64,000 nt of DNA from Streptomyces megasporus (GTDB lineage Bacteria > Actinomycetota > Actinomycetes > Streptomycetales > Streptomycetaceae), in assembly GCF_000718985.1 (NCBI RefSeq), contig NZ_JODL01000026.1:5611-69610 (forward strand), read 5' to 3'. Below the pieces are notes generated by a model. That model had not been told where the DNA came from and did not search any database. It worked only from the letters and a program-made list of their open reading frames with translations. Made by a program: the position numbers and the translations under genes. Shown here piece after piece: positions 8,086 through 17,150 of this stretch (position 1 is its first letter; each line of letters opens with the position of its first letter).

Positions 8086-8754
8086 ATGGGACAAGAACCC
8101 CCCGCCTCGAGTGTGACCCTGTCCGGCGTCGCGCCACGCCTGCGTGATCTGCGCAAGAACAGAGGCCTCACCCTGGAGGCGGCTGCCAGACGGCTGGAGA
8201 TGTCCCCCGCGCATCTGTCCCGTCTGGAGACCGGGCAGCGCCAGCCGTCGTTGCCGCTGCTGCTGACGCTCGCCCGTACCTACGGGACCACGGTCTCGGA
8301 TCTGCTGGGCGAGACGCCGCCCGACCGGGACGCCGTCATCCGGGCCGGGCAGGTGGAGCCGGTCGAGGCCGGCGGCTGGATCTACCGGCAGGCCGGCGGG
8401 TCACGGCGGGCCATGCAGGCGCTGCGCGTGCACGTGCCCCCGGGCGCCCAGAACGACTTGGTCCGCTCCCACACCGGCGAGGAGTGGCTCCACGTCCTCA
8501 CCGGGCGTCTCCACCTCTCCCTGGGAGGGGAGGAGTACGTTCTCGAGCCGGGCGATTCGGCCCACTACGACAGCCTCACCCCTCACCGGATCACCGCCGT
8601 TCCTCCGGAGGGCGCCGACCTGCTCTTCGTGCACACGTTGTTGCGGAGCCCCGCCGGCGATCTGTGCCTGGGCGGTGAGGACCGCCCGGTCGGGCAAGGT
8701 GCCCCGCGGCACGCCAATCCCTCGCAACCCTCGAAAGGTGACGACCCATGCTGA
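8086..8754 (+). CDS. XRE family regulator with C-terminal cupin sensor domain
   Basis: A 222-residue regulator. The helix-turn-helix occupies about 15-75 (LRDLRKNRGLTLEAAARRLEMSP, LSRLETGQRQPSLPLLLTLA). A cupin_2 beta-barrel follows at about 130-200 (EEWLHVLTGRLHLSLGGEEYVLEPGDSAHYDS). The family senses a small ligand in the cupin and represses or activates adjacent genes. An upstream in-frame start at 8068 exists, but ATG 8086 fits a leaderless promoter. The gene overlaps the following DUF6126 gene by 7 bases, so the two are translationally coupled. Likely autoregulated through the dyad at 8052-8064. Confidence 0.9.
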   Translation: MGQEPPASSVTLSGVAPRLRDLRKNRGLTLEAAARRLEMSPAHLSRLETGQRQPSLPLLLTLARTYGTTVSDLLGETPPDRDAVIRAGQVEPVEAGGWIYRQAGGSRRAMQALRVHVPPGAQNDLVRSHTGEEWLHVLTGRLHLSLGGEEYVLEPGDSAHYDSLTPHRITAVPPEGADLLFVHTLLRSPAGDLCLGGEDRPVGQGAPRHANPSQPSKGDDPC

Positions 8755-8888
8755 GTGAGAAAACCGGCCTCGAGCGCGGCGAAGGCCGCTTCCCCCGCGG
8801 TGTGGCCCTGCGCCTGTTCGCCTACATCGTGGCGGGCCACGTCCTCGGCTTCTTCCTCTACCTGCTGTTCAGCCTCGGGGCGGAGTGA
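8748..8888 (+). CDS. DUF6126-like small membrane protein
   Basis: A 46-residue protein starting MLSEKTGLERGEGRFPRGVA with one transmembrane helix (about residues 20-43, LRLFAYIVAGHVLGFFLYLLFSL) and a cytoplasmic basic N-terminus. Its ATG lies inside the last codons of the XRE-cupin gene (7-base overlap), which is strong evidence that it is real. Similar tiny proteins are commonly encoded next to XRE-cupin regulators in Streptomyces. I assign it to DUF6126 from memory of that pattern. It may anchor or modulate the regulator; no function is established. Confidence 0.78.
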   Translation: MLSEKTGLERGEGRFPRGVALRLFAYIVAGHVLGFFLYLLFSLGAE

Positions 8889-9064
8889 TCCCCGCGGCAC
8901 CGACCCGCCGCCCGTCGCGCCACCCCTGACACCGACCCCGACCCCGACGCCGCTCCGCGCACAGCCTCGGCCGAAGCGGCAAGCGGTGTCGAGCCTCACG
9001 ACGGCGCCGGACCCCGGTGCGGAACGCCGTGTGCCGCGGAAGGGGGAACGGGGCGACGGCACCG

Positions 9065-9112
9065 CACCGCGATGGGCCGCCCGGCTCGCGAGCCGGGCGG
9101 CCCATCGCGGTG
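9065..9112. terminator. Bidirectional terminator, 24-base perfect stem
   Basis: Left arm 9065-9088 and right arm 9089-9112 are perfect reverse complements with no spacer. It sits between the DUF6126 gene (+) and the convergent sigma factor gene (-), 21 bases after the sigma gene's stop codon. Confidence 0.8.
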
Positions 9113-9132
9113 ATCGCGGTATGGTCGGTCGT

Positions 9133-10014
9133 TCAGCGAGTGGTGAGCATGCCCTCGCGCAGACGCTTCAAGGTGCGCGACAAGAGGCGGGAGACGTGCA
9201 TCTGGGAGCAGCCGAGGCGCTCGCCGATCTGCGACTGGGTGAGCTCCTCCACGAAGCGCATGTGGATGATCTTCCGGTCGCGTTCGTCGAGTTCGGCTAT
9301 CAGCGGAGCCAGTGCGTGGAAGTCCTCCACCAGTTCCATGGCGGCGTCCTCGGCGCCGATGAAGTCCGCCAGTGCCGTCTCGCCCTCCTCACCGCCGTTG
9401 ATGGCGGCGTCCAGGGAGGAGGAGTTGTAGCCGTTGGAGGCCAGGCGGACCTCGATGACCTCCTCCTCGGTGAGGTTCATCAGGGCGGCCAGTTCGCTCA
9501 CCTTCGGCGACCTGCCCAGGCGGCTGCGCAGCTCCTCGGTGGCGCGGGCGAGTTCGACGCGGGCCTCCTGCAGGCGGCGCGGCACGTGAACGGCCCAGGA
9601 GGTGTCGCGGAAGAACCGCTTGATCTCGCCGACGATGTACGGCACGGCGAAGGTGGTGAACTCCACCTCGCGCGACAACTCGAACCGGTCGATCGCCTTG
9701 ATCAGTCCGATCATGCCGACCTGGACGATGTCCTCCATCTCGCCGTCGCCGCGGTTGCGGAACCGGCTCGCGGCGTAGCGGACGAGGGACATGTTCATCT
9801 CGATGAGGGTGTTGCGCACGTACTGGTACTCGTGCGTGCCCTCCTCCAGGACCGCCAGCTCCTCGAAGAACAGCTTCGACAGCTCCCGCGCGTCCTTCGG
9901 CGCGACCTTCGAGGGGTCGGGAATCTCCGGCAGTCGAACGACAGCGTGGCCATCGCCCGTCTGTGAACCCACCGCGTGGTCGTTGCCCGTCCGAGAAACC
10001 GTCGTCGCCGTCAT
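9133..10014 (-). CDS. RNA polymerase sigma factor, SigB/SigF family
   Basis: A 293-residue group 3 sigma factor. Region 2 is at about 75-150 (SLVRYAASRF, GMIGLIKAIDRFELSREVEFTTFAVPYIVGEIKRFFRD), region 3 at 155-210 and region 4 at 235-288 (LDERDRKIIHMRFVEELTQ, IGERLGCSQMHVSRLLSRTL). This is the stress and sporulation family, which in Streptomyces has many members (SigB, F, G, H, I and others), so I do not name a paralogue. No anti-sigma gene (RsbW-like kinase) is adjacent, unlike sigB or sigH. A self-type promoter may lie at 10078-10102. It is divergent from an HrdD-like sigma gene. Confidence 0.93.
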   Translation of the reverse strand: MTATTVSRTGNDHAVGSQTGDGHAVVRLPEIPDPSKVAPKDARELSKLFFEELAVLEEGTHEYQYVRNTLIEMNMSLVRYAASRFRNRGDGEMEDIVQVGMIGLIKAIDRFELSREVEFTTFAVPYIVGEIKRFFRDTSWAVHVPRRLQEARVELARATEELRSRLGRSPKVSELAALMNLTEEEVIEVRLASNGYNSSSLDAAINGGEEGETALADFIGAEDAAMELVEDFHALAPLIAELDERDRKIIHMRFVEELTQSQIGERLGCSQMHVSRLLSRTLKRLREGMLTTR

Positions 10015-10542
10015 GCTCTCCCCTCCCTCGTCGGTTCAGCCCCTTCCCTGTCTTCCAAGGGGCCGATGGCATCGCGCCTACCCCGATGCACGACAGGCAT
10101 GCGGACGTGTTCGCGGCGACGCGAGTGAGCCGGGGCACAACGGCTCGGGGCGGACCGAACTCCGGGCGAGACCGGGACGGTTGGGGGACCGTCGGGACCT
10201 CGGGCGGACCCCCGCCCCGGCCCGGCGGAAAGAGCGGAGAACCTCGGGAAAATCAATCGCACAGCGGGGGTGACGCATCTCACTGGTTTTGCGGTGCAAT
10301 GCGCGGCGGGCGGGACGGGACCGACCGGGTGTACTCTTTTGGGAAGAACTCCCTGGATCCGGGGCCTGGGCGGCCGTGACGCATCCGGGGCGACATCAGC
10401 TTCGAAGAATTCACCGGGAAGCTGCCTCGTTTCCGGATCGCCGGCGACCGGGCGGCTCTCTCGATTATCGACGCGTGATTCCGTCCGGATGTCCGGAGGA
10501 ATCGGAAGCACGTCGTGTCGGGTCGGGTGCGCGGAGAACGGA
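10015..10542. other. Promoter region between two divergent sigma factor genes
   Basis: A 528-base gap without a convincing gene. It must hold the promoters of both sigma factor genes. A sigma-B-like element is visible on the minus strand at 10078-10102. The frame of the HrdD-like gene is open up to 10270, but that part lacks sigma homology and is taken as leader. Confidence 0.6.
10078..10102 (-). promoter_or_regulatory. Possible sigma-B-type promoter of the SigB-family gene
   Basis: On the minus strand GCAT, 15 bases, then GGGTAG fits the GNNT-(14-16)-GGGTAC/T pattern except for the last base. It lies about 65 bases before the sigma gene start and would allow autoregulation or cross-regulation within the family. 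Confidence 0.3.
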
Positions 10543-11571
<1,029 letters not shown>

Positions 11572-11617
11572 CCTCGGAGCCGTCGTCCCGGCCGATCCCG
11601 TCGCCGGGGCGGCCCGT

Positions 11618-12847
11618 TCACACGGAAGCGCGGCGGGCGAAGCCGGGAGCGCGTTCGGGACGGACGCCGACCCCGATGAGGTAGGCGGGGACGGCCGAGA
11701 GCCGGGGCAGGAGCCGAAGGAGGGTCAGCGGCACTTTGGGCGGGGCGGCGATCCTGCCGTGCAGGACGGGACCGACGAACCCGCGGTGCAGGAGCCGCTG
11801 GAGGGACTGGGTGACGACGGTGGGCAACAGGCGGCGTCGGCGGACGGCGGCCAGGTGCCGCTCGGTGACTCGGTGTTCGAGCAGAGGCCCCGCCAGCAGG
11901 GTGGCGGCGGCCACGGCATCCTGGACGGCGAGGTTGATCCCCACGCCGCCGATGGGGGACATGGCGTGCGCGGCGTCGCCGATGCACAGCAGCCCCTTGG
12001 TGTGCCAGCGGCGCAGCCGATTGATCCGCACGTCCAGGTGTTTGACGTCGTCCATGGACCCGATCGCGTGGACGGAGTCGGCCAGCTCGGGCAGGAGTTC
12101 GGCGACGTCGTGGCGCAGTGCCTCGACGCCCCGCCTCCGCAGGCGGGCGTCGGAGCCCTTGGGGCCGAGGTAGCCGATCTGCAGGTAGCCCTCGCGTGGA
12201 ATCGCCGCGAGCATCTTCCCGCGCCCGGTGCGCGGGAGCAGGGAGGGCGCGATGGCGCCTTCGGTGGGGACCTTGAACCACCAGACGTCGATGTTCACCG
12301 GGAACTCGCGGGGTTCGAGCCCCGCTTGGCCGCGAGCGGCCGACCAGCGGCCGTCGCAGGCCACGGTCAGATCGGCGCGCAGCTCACCCGGTCCCTCGGG
12401 ATCGAGGTAGCGCACGCCGGTGACCGTGTCGGAGTCGTGCAACAGCCCGGTGACCTCGGTGCTCATGCGCAGGGTGAAGGACGGTTCGGCCCGTCCGGCC
12501 TCGGCGAGCAGGTTGAGCAGGTCCCACTGCGGCACCATCGCGATGTAGGGGTGGGGTTGCCCACGCAGCCTGCGGAAGTCGGCCAGAGTCACCGAACGCC
12601 CGTCGCCCAGGGGGAAGGACACACTCCGCACCTTGCTCTGGGGCAGGGCGGCGAACCTCTCGCGCAGGCCCAGTTCGTCCAGCAGCCGCAGCGTGGTCGG
12701 GTGCACGGTGTCGCCACGGAAGTCGCGCAGGAAGTCGGCGTGCTTCTCCAGTACGGTGACCTCCACACCGGCCCGGGCCAACAGCAGCCCCAGGACCATC
12801 CCGGCGGGGCCGCCGCCGATGACCGCGCACGTCGTTCTCTCGCTCAC
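11618..12847 (-). CDS. FAD-dependent monooxygenase (PHBH-fold aromatic hydroxylase family)
   Basis: A 409-residue single-component flavoprotein hydroxylase. The Rossmann FAD motif is at the N-terminus (VIGGGPAGMVLGLLLARAG), the DG motif is in TVACDGRWSAAR, and the GD motif is in LLCIGDAAHAMSPIGGVGINL. Length matches the PHBH-fold family that hydroxylates phenolic or polyketide substrates using NAD(P)H and oxygen. GTG 12847 follows GAGGAG. It stands alone and converges with the HrdD-like gene, so the substrate cannot be inferred from neighbours. A 10-base direct repeat, CGTGATCGTG twice (12858-12867 and 12869-12878), lies just upstream and might be regulatory. Confidence 0.9.
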   Translation of the reverse strand: MSERTTCAVIGGGPAGMVLGLLLARAGVEVTVLEKHADFLRDFRGDTVHPTTLRLLDELGLRERFAALPQSKVRSVSFPLGDGRSVTLADFRRLRGQPHPYIAMVPQWDLLNLLAEAGRAEPSFTLRMSTEVTGLLHDSDTVTGVRYLDPEGPGELRADLTVACDGRWSAARGQAGLEPREFPVNIDVWWFKVPTEGAIAPSLLPRTGRGKMLAAIPREGYLQIGYLGPKGSDARLRRRGVEALRHDVAELLPELADSVHAIGSMDDVKHLDVRINRLRRWHTKGLLCIGDAAHAMSPIGGVGINLAVQDAVAAATLLAGPLLEHRVTERHLAAVRRRRLLPTVVTQSLQRLLHRGFVGPVLHGRIAAPPKVPLTLLRLLPRLSAVPAYLIGVGVRPERAPGFARRASV

Positions 12848-13235
12848 CGGAACTCCTCGTGATCGTGTCGTGATCGTGGGAGAGAGGCGCCCCGCGGGGT
12901 GCCGCTTGTCGAGCTCGTCGAGCGGCGATCCACCGCACGCGACCGGGCGGGTGTCACGTCCGCTGGGGGAATTCTCGCCCCACGCCGGCTTGGAAGCGAG
13001 GATTCCACGGGCGACGGGCGACGGGCGACGGGCGACGGGCGACCGGAGTCCCGGCGGGAGGGACCGCTCCGCACCGCCCTTTCGCAGGAGGCCGGCTCCA
13101 TGGGAAGGCGGGGTCTCGGAGTGCGGACGGGGCGCCCCACGGATCTTTACGGGGCCGTCGGCGGGACGCTACCGTCGGCCTCGCCACGTCCCCCCGAAAA
13201 AGGCCGCGTCCCCCAGGCCGCTCGCTGGAGTGTTC
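12848..13235. other. Divergent intergenic region with tandem repeat
   Basis: No convincing gene in 388 bases. It holds the promoters of the monooxygenase and the lipoprotein, an imperfect palindrome around 12902-12923 centred on CGAGCTCG, and five tandem copies of a 7-base unit at 13007-13041. Confidence 0.5.
13007..13041. repeat. Tandem repeat, five copies of ACGGGCG
   Basis: Five perfect uninterrupted copies of the 7-base unit lie in the gap between the monooxygenase and lipoprotein genes. It is a short microsatellite likely to vary between strains. No coding or CRISPR character. Confidence 0.9.
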
Positions 13236-13916
13236 ATGCGTCGAACCGTGCTCGCGGTGGCTCTCGTCTCCCTCTCCTTATCCCTCACCGGATGCGGCGC
13301 GGACGACGACCCCGCGCCGCCGACCGCCTCCGAGACCTCCGCCTCGGCCGGTGCCGAGCCGTCCACGTCGGCCCTGGCCGGGCCGACGCCGGTGCCGACC
13401 GGGAAGACCTTCGCCTGGCCGGACGGCATCGAGGCGACGGCGACCGTGTCGGGGCGGTTGCGCCCGGCGGACCGGACGGACCTCCAAGGCGGCGTGGTGG
13501 ACGAAGCGCGGCTGGAGGAGGCCCGCGAGAAGCTGCTGGGCCGGCGGAGCGAACCGCTGGGGCTGCGGGTGAAGCTGACCAACACCGGCGACGCCCCCGT
13601 CGACCTGGACAAGGTGGAACTCCAGTGGGTGGGGGTCAAGGTCGGCGGCATGGCGCAGAAGGCCACCGACGACGGCGGGTTCAAGGGCGAACTGGCGCCC
13701 GGCGAGAGCGCGACGGAGCTGAGCGCCTGGGTGGTGCCGGACATCGTCGCCGTCGGCTACCAGGTGCTCGTCTGGCCCCAGGGGGCCCGGAAGGGGATGG
13801 CCGGACAGTTCTCCGGTGTCGTGCCGGACGCTTCCGTGCGGCCTCCCGACCACGGAGACCACGGAGGCCAAGGGGATCACGGGCACTCCGACCACTCGGA
13901 CCATTCCGGCCACTGA
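13236..13916 (+). CDS. Lipoprotein with His/Asp-rich C-terminus
   Basis: A 226-residue protein with a lipobox signal peptide: MRRTVLAVALVSLSLSLTGC, so Cys20 would be lipidated and the protein anchored outside the membrane. A Thr/Ser/Pro-rich linker is followed by an Ig-like beta domain (about 65-200; LGLRVKLTNTGDAPVDLDKVELQW). This resembles secreted Streptomyces proteins that bind partners through DUF4352-like folds. The last 22 residues are a run of Asp-His-Gly and Ser-Asp-His repeats that could bind metal ions. ATG 13236 has GGAG 5 bases upstream. Role unknown; metal binding is an inference. Confidence 0.8.
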   Translation: MRRTVLAVALVSLSLSLTGCGADDDPAPPTASETSASAGAEPSTSALAGPTPVPTGKTFAWPDGIEATATVSGRLRPADRTDLQGGVVDEARLEEAREKLLGRRSEPLGLRVKLTNTGDAPVDLDKVELQWVGVKVGGMAQKATDDGGFKGELAPGESATELSAWVVPDIVAVGYQVLVWPQGARKGMAGQFSGVVPDASVRPPDHGDHGGQGDHGHSDHSDHSGH

Positions 13917-14138
13917 TCCCCGCGCCGACCGTGTGAGAGGTGCCACGGTGCCCGACCTCCGTCAGGGGCGGATGGCGACACCGTGGGGCGGTGGGGCCGT
14001 CGAGGCGGAGTCCGGGCCCAACGAGGCTGCCGAGCGGGCGAGTTGGGCGTCCGAAGCGGTGCTTCCGCAGAGGGCCTGCCCTCAACGGCGTCAAGTGTTG
14101 TGTAATGGCGACGCTACACAGCATTCGGTTTCGGTATT

Positions 14139-14168
14139 TTGACATAGGTATACCTCCATACCTATTCT
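14139..14168 (+). promoter_or_regulatory. Promoter and operator of the MarR gene
   Basis: TTGACA (14139-14144), 18 bases, TATTCT (14163-14168) is a near-consensus promoter 7 bases before the ATG. Between and over the elements is the perfect dyad ATAGGTAT-ACCTCC-ATACCTAT (14144-14165), which also contains the palindrome AGGTATACCT. MarR dimers bind such sites, so the gene is very likely autorepressed. Confidence 0.65.
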
Positions 14169-14175
14169 CTGGCTC

Positions 14176-14649
14176 ATGCCCTTCTCCAGCACGTCCGTTC
14201 AGGACATCGACCGCGTGGCCGCCGCGCTCGTGGTCGCCCTGCCCGTGCTGAACAGGGCTCTTGAGCGGCAGATCGACCGCGAGTTCCCGCATCCCAGGCT
14301 TCCGGAGGGGCAACTCGCACTGCTGTGGCTCGTGGAGGAGCGCGAGGGCATCACGGTCCGCGAGGCCGCCGAGACGTTGCTGATGAAGCCGAACAACGTC
14401 AGCGCCCTCGTCTCCCACCTCACCGAGTCGGGACTGCTGGAGCGCCGGCAGGACGCCGCCGACAAGCGGGTCGCCCACCTGTATCCGACGGCCACGGCCC
14501 GACAGCGGCTCGCCGAGGCCCGGCAGCTCAAGGAAGCCCACATGGCGCGTGCGCTGCACGCCCTCACCGACGGGGAGTTGGACGCCCTCGGCTCGGCCCT
14601 GGGCGCGCTGACGTCACTGGCCCGCCGGCTCCACCCCGCCGCCGACTGA
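14176..14649 (+). CDS. MarR family transcriptional regulator
   Basis: A 157-residue winged-helix regulator. The recognition region is about 60-95 (VREAAETLLMKPNNVSALVSHLTESGLLERRQDAADKR), followed by the wing (VAHLYPTATARQRL) and C-terminal dimer helices. ATG 14176 lies immediately after a strong promoter with a perfect dyad. The next gene on the same strand is an MFS drug exporter, a classic MarR partner, although a terminator-like hairpin separates them. It would sense a phenolic or drug-like ligand and release the operator. Confidence 0.92.
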   Translation: MPFSSTSVQDIDRVAAALVVALPVLNRALERQIDREFPHPRLPEGQLALLWLVEEREGITVREAAETLLMKPNNVSALVSHLTESGLLERRQDAADKRVAHLYPTATARQRLAEARQLKEAHMARALHALTDGELDALGSALGALTSLARRLHPAAD

Positions 14650-14664
14650 TCCCACCCCCGATCT

Positions 14665-14726
14665 CCGGCCGGCGACCCGGCCCGCGTACGCGTTCCGCAC
14701 GCGCACACGGGCCGGGTGCCGGCCGG
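14665..14726 (+). terminator. Hairpin between MarR and MFS genes
   Basis: Arms 14665-14684 and 14708-14726 pair over 19 bases with one bulged base, starting 16 bases after the MarR stop. The loop is 23 bases. It may terminate or attenuate read-through into the exporter gene. Confidence 0.5.
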
Positions 14727-14837
14727 CGGCGGTCTTCACGACCGTGACCGAGCGCCGCCGCGTGTCCGCGGCCGCCTCGTGGTGTCCGGTTCGTCCTCTT
14801 CGAAGCTCGCCCTTTCCCTCGTAGACAAGGCTTTGAC

Positions 14838-16436
14838 GTGTCCTCTACCGCCGTTGCCGGCGTGGCACACGCCACCCCGTCCGTGGACCTCCCGTCGGAG
14901 ACACCACGGGGCAGGCGCTCCAACCCCTGGCTGACGCTGATCGCCGTCGCGATCGGTCTCTTCATGGTCAATCTCGACGCGTCCGTGGTGTCGATCGCGA
15001 ATCCCGAGATCGGCCGGGACCTGAAAGCGTCCACCGCCGACCTGCAGTGGGTCACCAACTCCTACCTGATCGCGATGGCCGCCCTCCTGATCCTGGGCGG
15101 CAAGCTCGGCGACCGCTTCGGGCGGCACACGTACTATGTGATCGGCACCGCCGGATTCGTCGTCGCCTCGGTCGCGATCGGCCTGTCCGGAACGATCGAG
15201 GGCGTCATCGCCTTCCGCGCGTTGCAAGGGGTCTTCGCCGCGCTGCTGATCCCCAACACGCTCGGTCTGCTGCGCGCGGTCTTCCCGCCGGAGAAGTTCG
15301 GCATGGCGGTGGGCATCTGGGCCATGGTGGCGTCCTGCTCCACCGCGCTCGGACCGATCGTCGGCGGACTGCTGGTCGCCCACGTCAACTGGGAGTCCGT
15401 CTTCTACATCAACGCACCCATCGGCGTCGTCGCCCTCGCGCTCAGCGCGTTGGTGCTGCCGAGGAGCAAGGACTCCACGGGCGACCACCGCTTCGACATC
15501 CCCGGCGTGATCCTGTTGGCGCTGGGCCTGTCGGCCCTGGTCTTCGGCGTGATCAAGGGCGAGACCTGGGGATGGGCCTCCGCGGGAACGCTGGGCTCCC
15601 TCGCCGTGGGCGTCATCGTGCTGGTGATCTTCTGCCGGTACGAGACCCGCGTCCGGCACCCGCTGCTGCCGATGCGGCTGTTCCGCAGCCCGGCACTGAC
15701 CATCGGCACGATCGTCACCGCGCTGAACTTCTTCGTGCTGCTCGGCGTGATCTTCTTCCTGATGCTGTTCCTGCAGAACGTCCAGGGCTTCACCCCGGTC
15801 GAGGTGGGTGTGCGCACCCTGCCGCTGAGCCTGGCCACCGTGGTCGCGTCGCCGCTGGGCGCCGCGCTGACCGGGCGGTTCGGCGCGCGTCTGTCCATGC
15901 CGATCGGCATGCTGCTCCAGGCCGTCGCGTCCGTCTGGATCCTGACCTGGGACGCGGACTCCTCCTACGCCGCGATGTGGCCGCCGTTCCTCGCGCTCGG
16001 CTTCGGAGTCGGAATGGTGATGTCCGCCTCCTCCGAGGCGATCGTCGGCAACGCGCCGAAGGAGGACGGCGGTGTGGCCAGTGGTCTGCAGTCCACGGCC
16101 CTGCAGATCGGCGGAGCGCTCGGCACGTCCGTGCTGATCTCCCTGATCAGCGGCCGGGTGGGCGCCACCCTCGCCGGTGAACTGACCGACGCCGGGCTCT
16201 CGGCCTCCGCGGCCCGCGGCTTCGAGGCGGCCGAGGACGCCGTGTCGATGGGCGTCTCGCCGGTCTCGGACGGCATGTCCGCGCAGTTGAGGGCCGCCGT
16301 CGTCGAGGGCAGCGGCAACGCCTTCATGAACGGGGTGCACTCGGCCGTGCTCGTCACCGCCGTGCTGTGCTTCGCGGGCGCGGTCCTGGCCGCGGCCGGC
16401 CTGCGCCACAAGCCCCGGCACGCCGCCGGCCGCTGA
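14838..16436 (+). CDS. MFS multidrug exporter, DHA2 (14-helix) family
   Basis: A 532-residue membrane protein with about 14 hydrophobic helices. Family motifs are LDASVVSIANPEIG in helix 1 and GGKLGDRFGRHTYY in the loop between helices 2 and 3. This is the EmrB/QacA-type drug:proton antiporter class. GTG 14838 is the likely start, with a weak AAGG upstream. TTCGAA and TAGACA 17 bases apart just before it may form a weak promoter. The preceding MarR gene is probably its regulator. The substrate is unknown but is likely a hydrophobic or aromatic toxin or an endogenous product. Confidence 0.93.
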   Translation: MSSTAVAGVAHATPSVDLPSETPRGRRSNPWLTLIAVAIGLFMVNLDASVVSIANPEIGRDLKASTADLQWVTNSYLIAMAALLILGGKLGDRFGRHTYYVIGTAGFVVASVAIGLSGTIEGVIAFRALQGVFAALLIPNTLGLLRAVFPPEKFGMAVGIWAMVASCSTALGPIVGGLLVAHVNWESVFYINAPIGVVALALSALVLPRSKDSTGDHRFDIPGVILLALGLSALVFGVIKGETWGWASAGTLGSLAVGVIVLVIFCRYETRVRHPLLPMRLFRSPALTIGTIVTALNFFVLLGVIFFLMLFLQNVQGFTPVEVGVRTLPLSLATVVASPLGAALTGRFGARLSMPIGMLLQAVASVWILTWDADSSYAAMWPPFLALGFGVGMVMSASSEAIVGNAPKEDGGVASGLQSTALQIGGALGTSVLISLISGRVGATLAGELTDAGLSASAARGFEAAEDAVSMGVSPVSDGMSAQLRAAVVEGSGNAFMNGVHSAVLVTAVLCFAGAVLAAAGLRHKPRHAAGR

Positions 16437-16552
16437 GGAACGCCGGACGGGCGCGGCTCGGCCGGGAAGCGTGGATCCTCGCGAAAACGGCGGTCCCGCC
16501 CCGGCCGGTCGCGTCCGCGCCGCACGTCCGCGCCCGCCGGTTTGACGACGCG

Positions 16553-17005
16553 TCAACCCGGCCGACGCTCGATCAGGAGACGGTGGGACTCCTGCAATCC
16601 GTCGGGAAGGGCGTCGGGCGGAAACCACCTCGCCTCCAGGATCTCGAAGGGGTCGATGTCGAGGGTGCCGCCGACGAGCCGGGCCTCGTAGGCCACCTCC
16701 ACCCGCAGCCGGTACCCGCTTCCGAGAAGGACGAGTTCGCCGACGCGGACCTCCAGCCCGGTCTCCTCGCACACCTCGCGAACGACCGTGTCCTCGAAGG
16801 TCTCGCCCTTGTCGGCGTACCCCGTGGGAAGCCCCCACGGGCGATCCTTCCGCCACAGGCGGTGCCTGAGGAGGAGCACGTTGCCGTCCGCGTCGCGCAC
16901 GACACCGGTGACGCCGACCATGAACTTCGCGTGCGCGAGCCACTGGAGGCGCCATTGCAGCGGTCCGCGGAGGAGATGCCACAGCCGGGCGATGAGCTTC
17001 TTCAC
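16553..17005 (-). CDS. Nudix hydrolase
   Basis: A 150-residue protein with a complete Nudix box (GYADKGE, seven residues, REVCEETGL) that binds Mg2+ and hydrolyses a nucleoside diphosphate linked to another moiety. The N-terminal helix KKLIARLWHLLRGP precedes the Nudix fold. The substrate cannot be told from sequence. The frame is open to a GTG at 17035, but GTG 17005 is preferred because GAAGGA stands 5 bases before it. It converges with the MFS gene; a small imperfect hairpin overlaps its stop codon (about 16537-16561). Confidence 0.88.
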   Translation of the reverse strand: MKKLIARLWHLLRGPLQWRLQWLAHAKFMVGVTGVVRDADGNVLLLRHRLWRKDRPWGLPTGYADKGETFEDTVVREVCEETGLEVRVGELVLLGSGYRLRVEVAYEARLVGGTLDIDPFEILEARWFPPDALPDGLQESHRLLIERRPG

Positions 17006-17150
17006 GCCGTTCCTTCGGTAGAGGGGCCCGTCCACGTCACCGGACCAGCGTCGCAGCGTTCGACGGCGGTGGGGAAATCACCGCCACCGTGCGGAGGGGC
17101 GAGGCGAGGAGTGCCCGGACCGCCGACAGGGCCGGCGGCCCACGCCGGGG

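Noticed and set aside
10270..10542. N-terminal extension of the HrdD-like sigma factor
   Set aside because: No sigma homology; a good ribosome site supports GTG 10543.
13007..13041. Possible CRISPR array
   Set aside because: The repeats are 7 bases and contiguous, without spacers.
14736..16982. Long minus-strand open frame (748 codons) opposite the MFS gene
   Set aside because: Gly/Arg/Asp-rich composition from codon bias of the opposite strand; no domain and no ribosome site.
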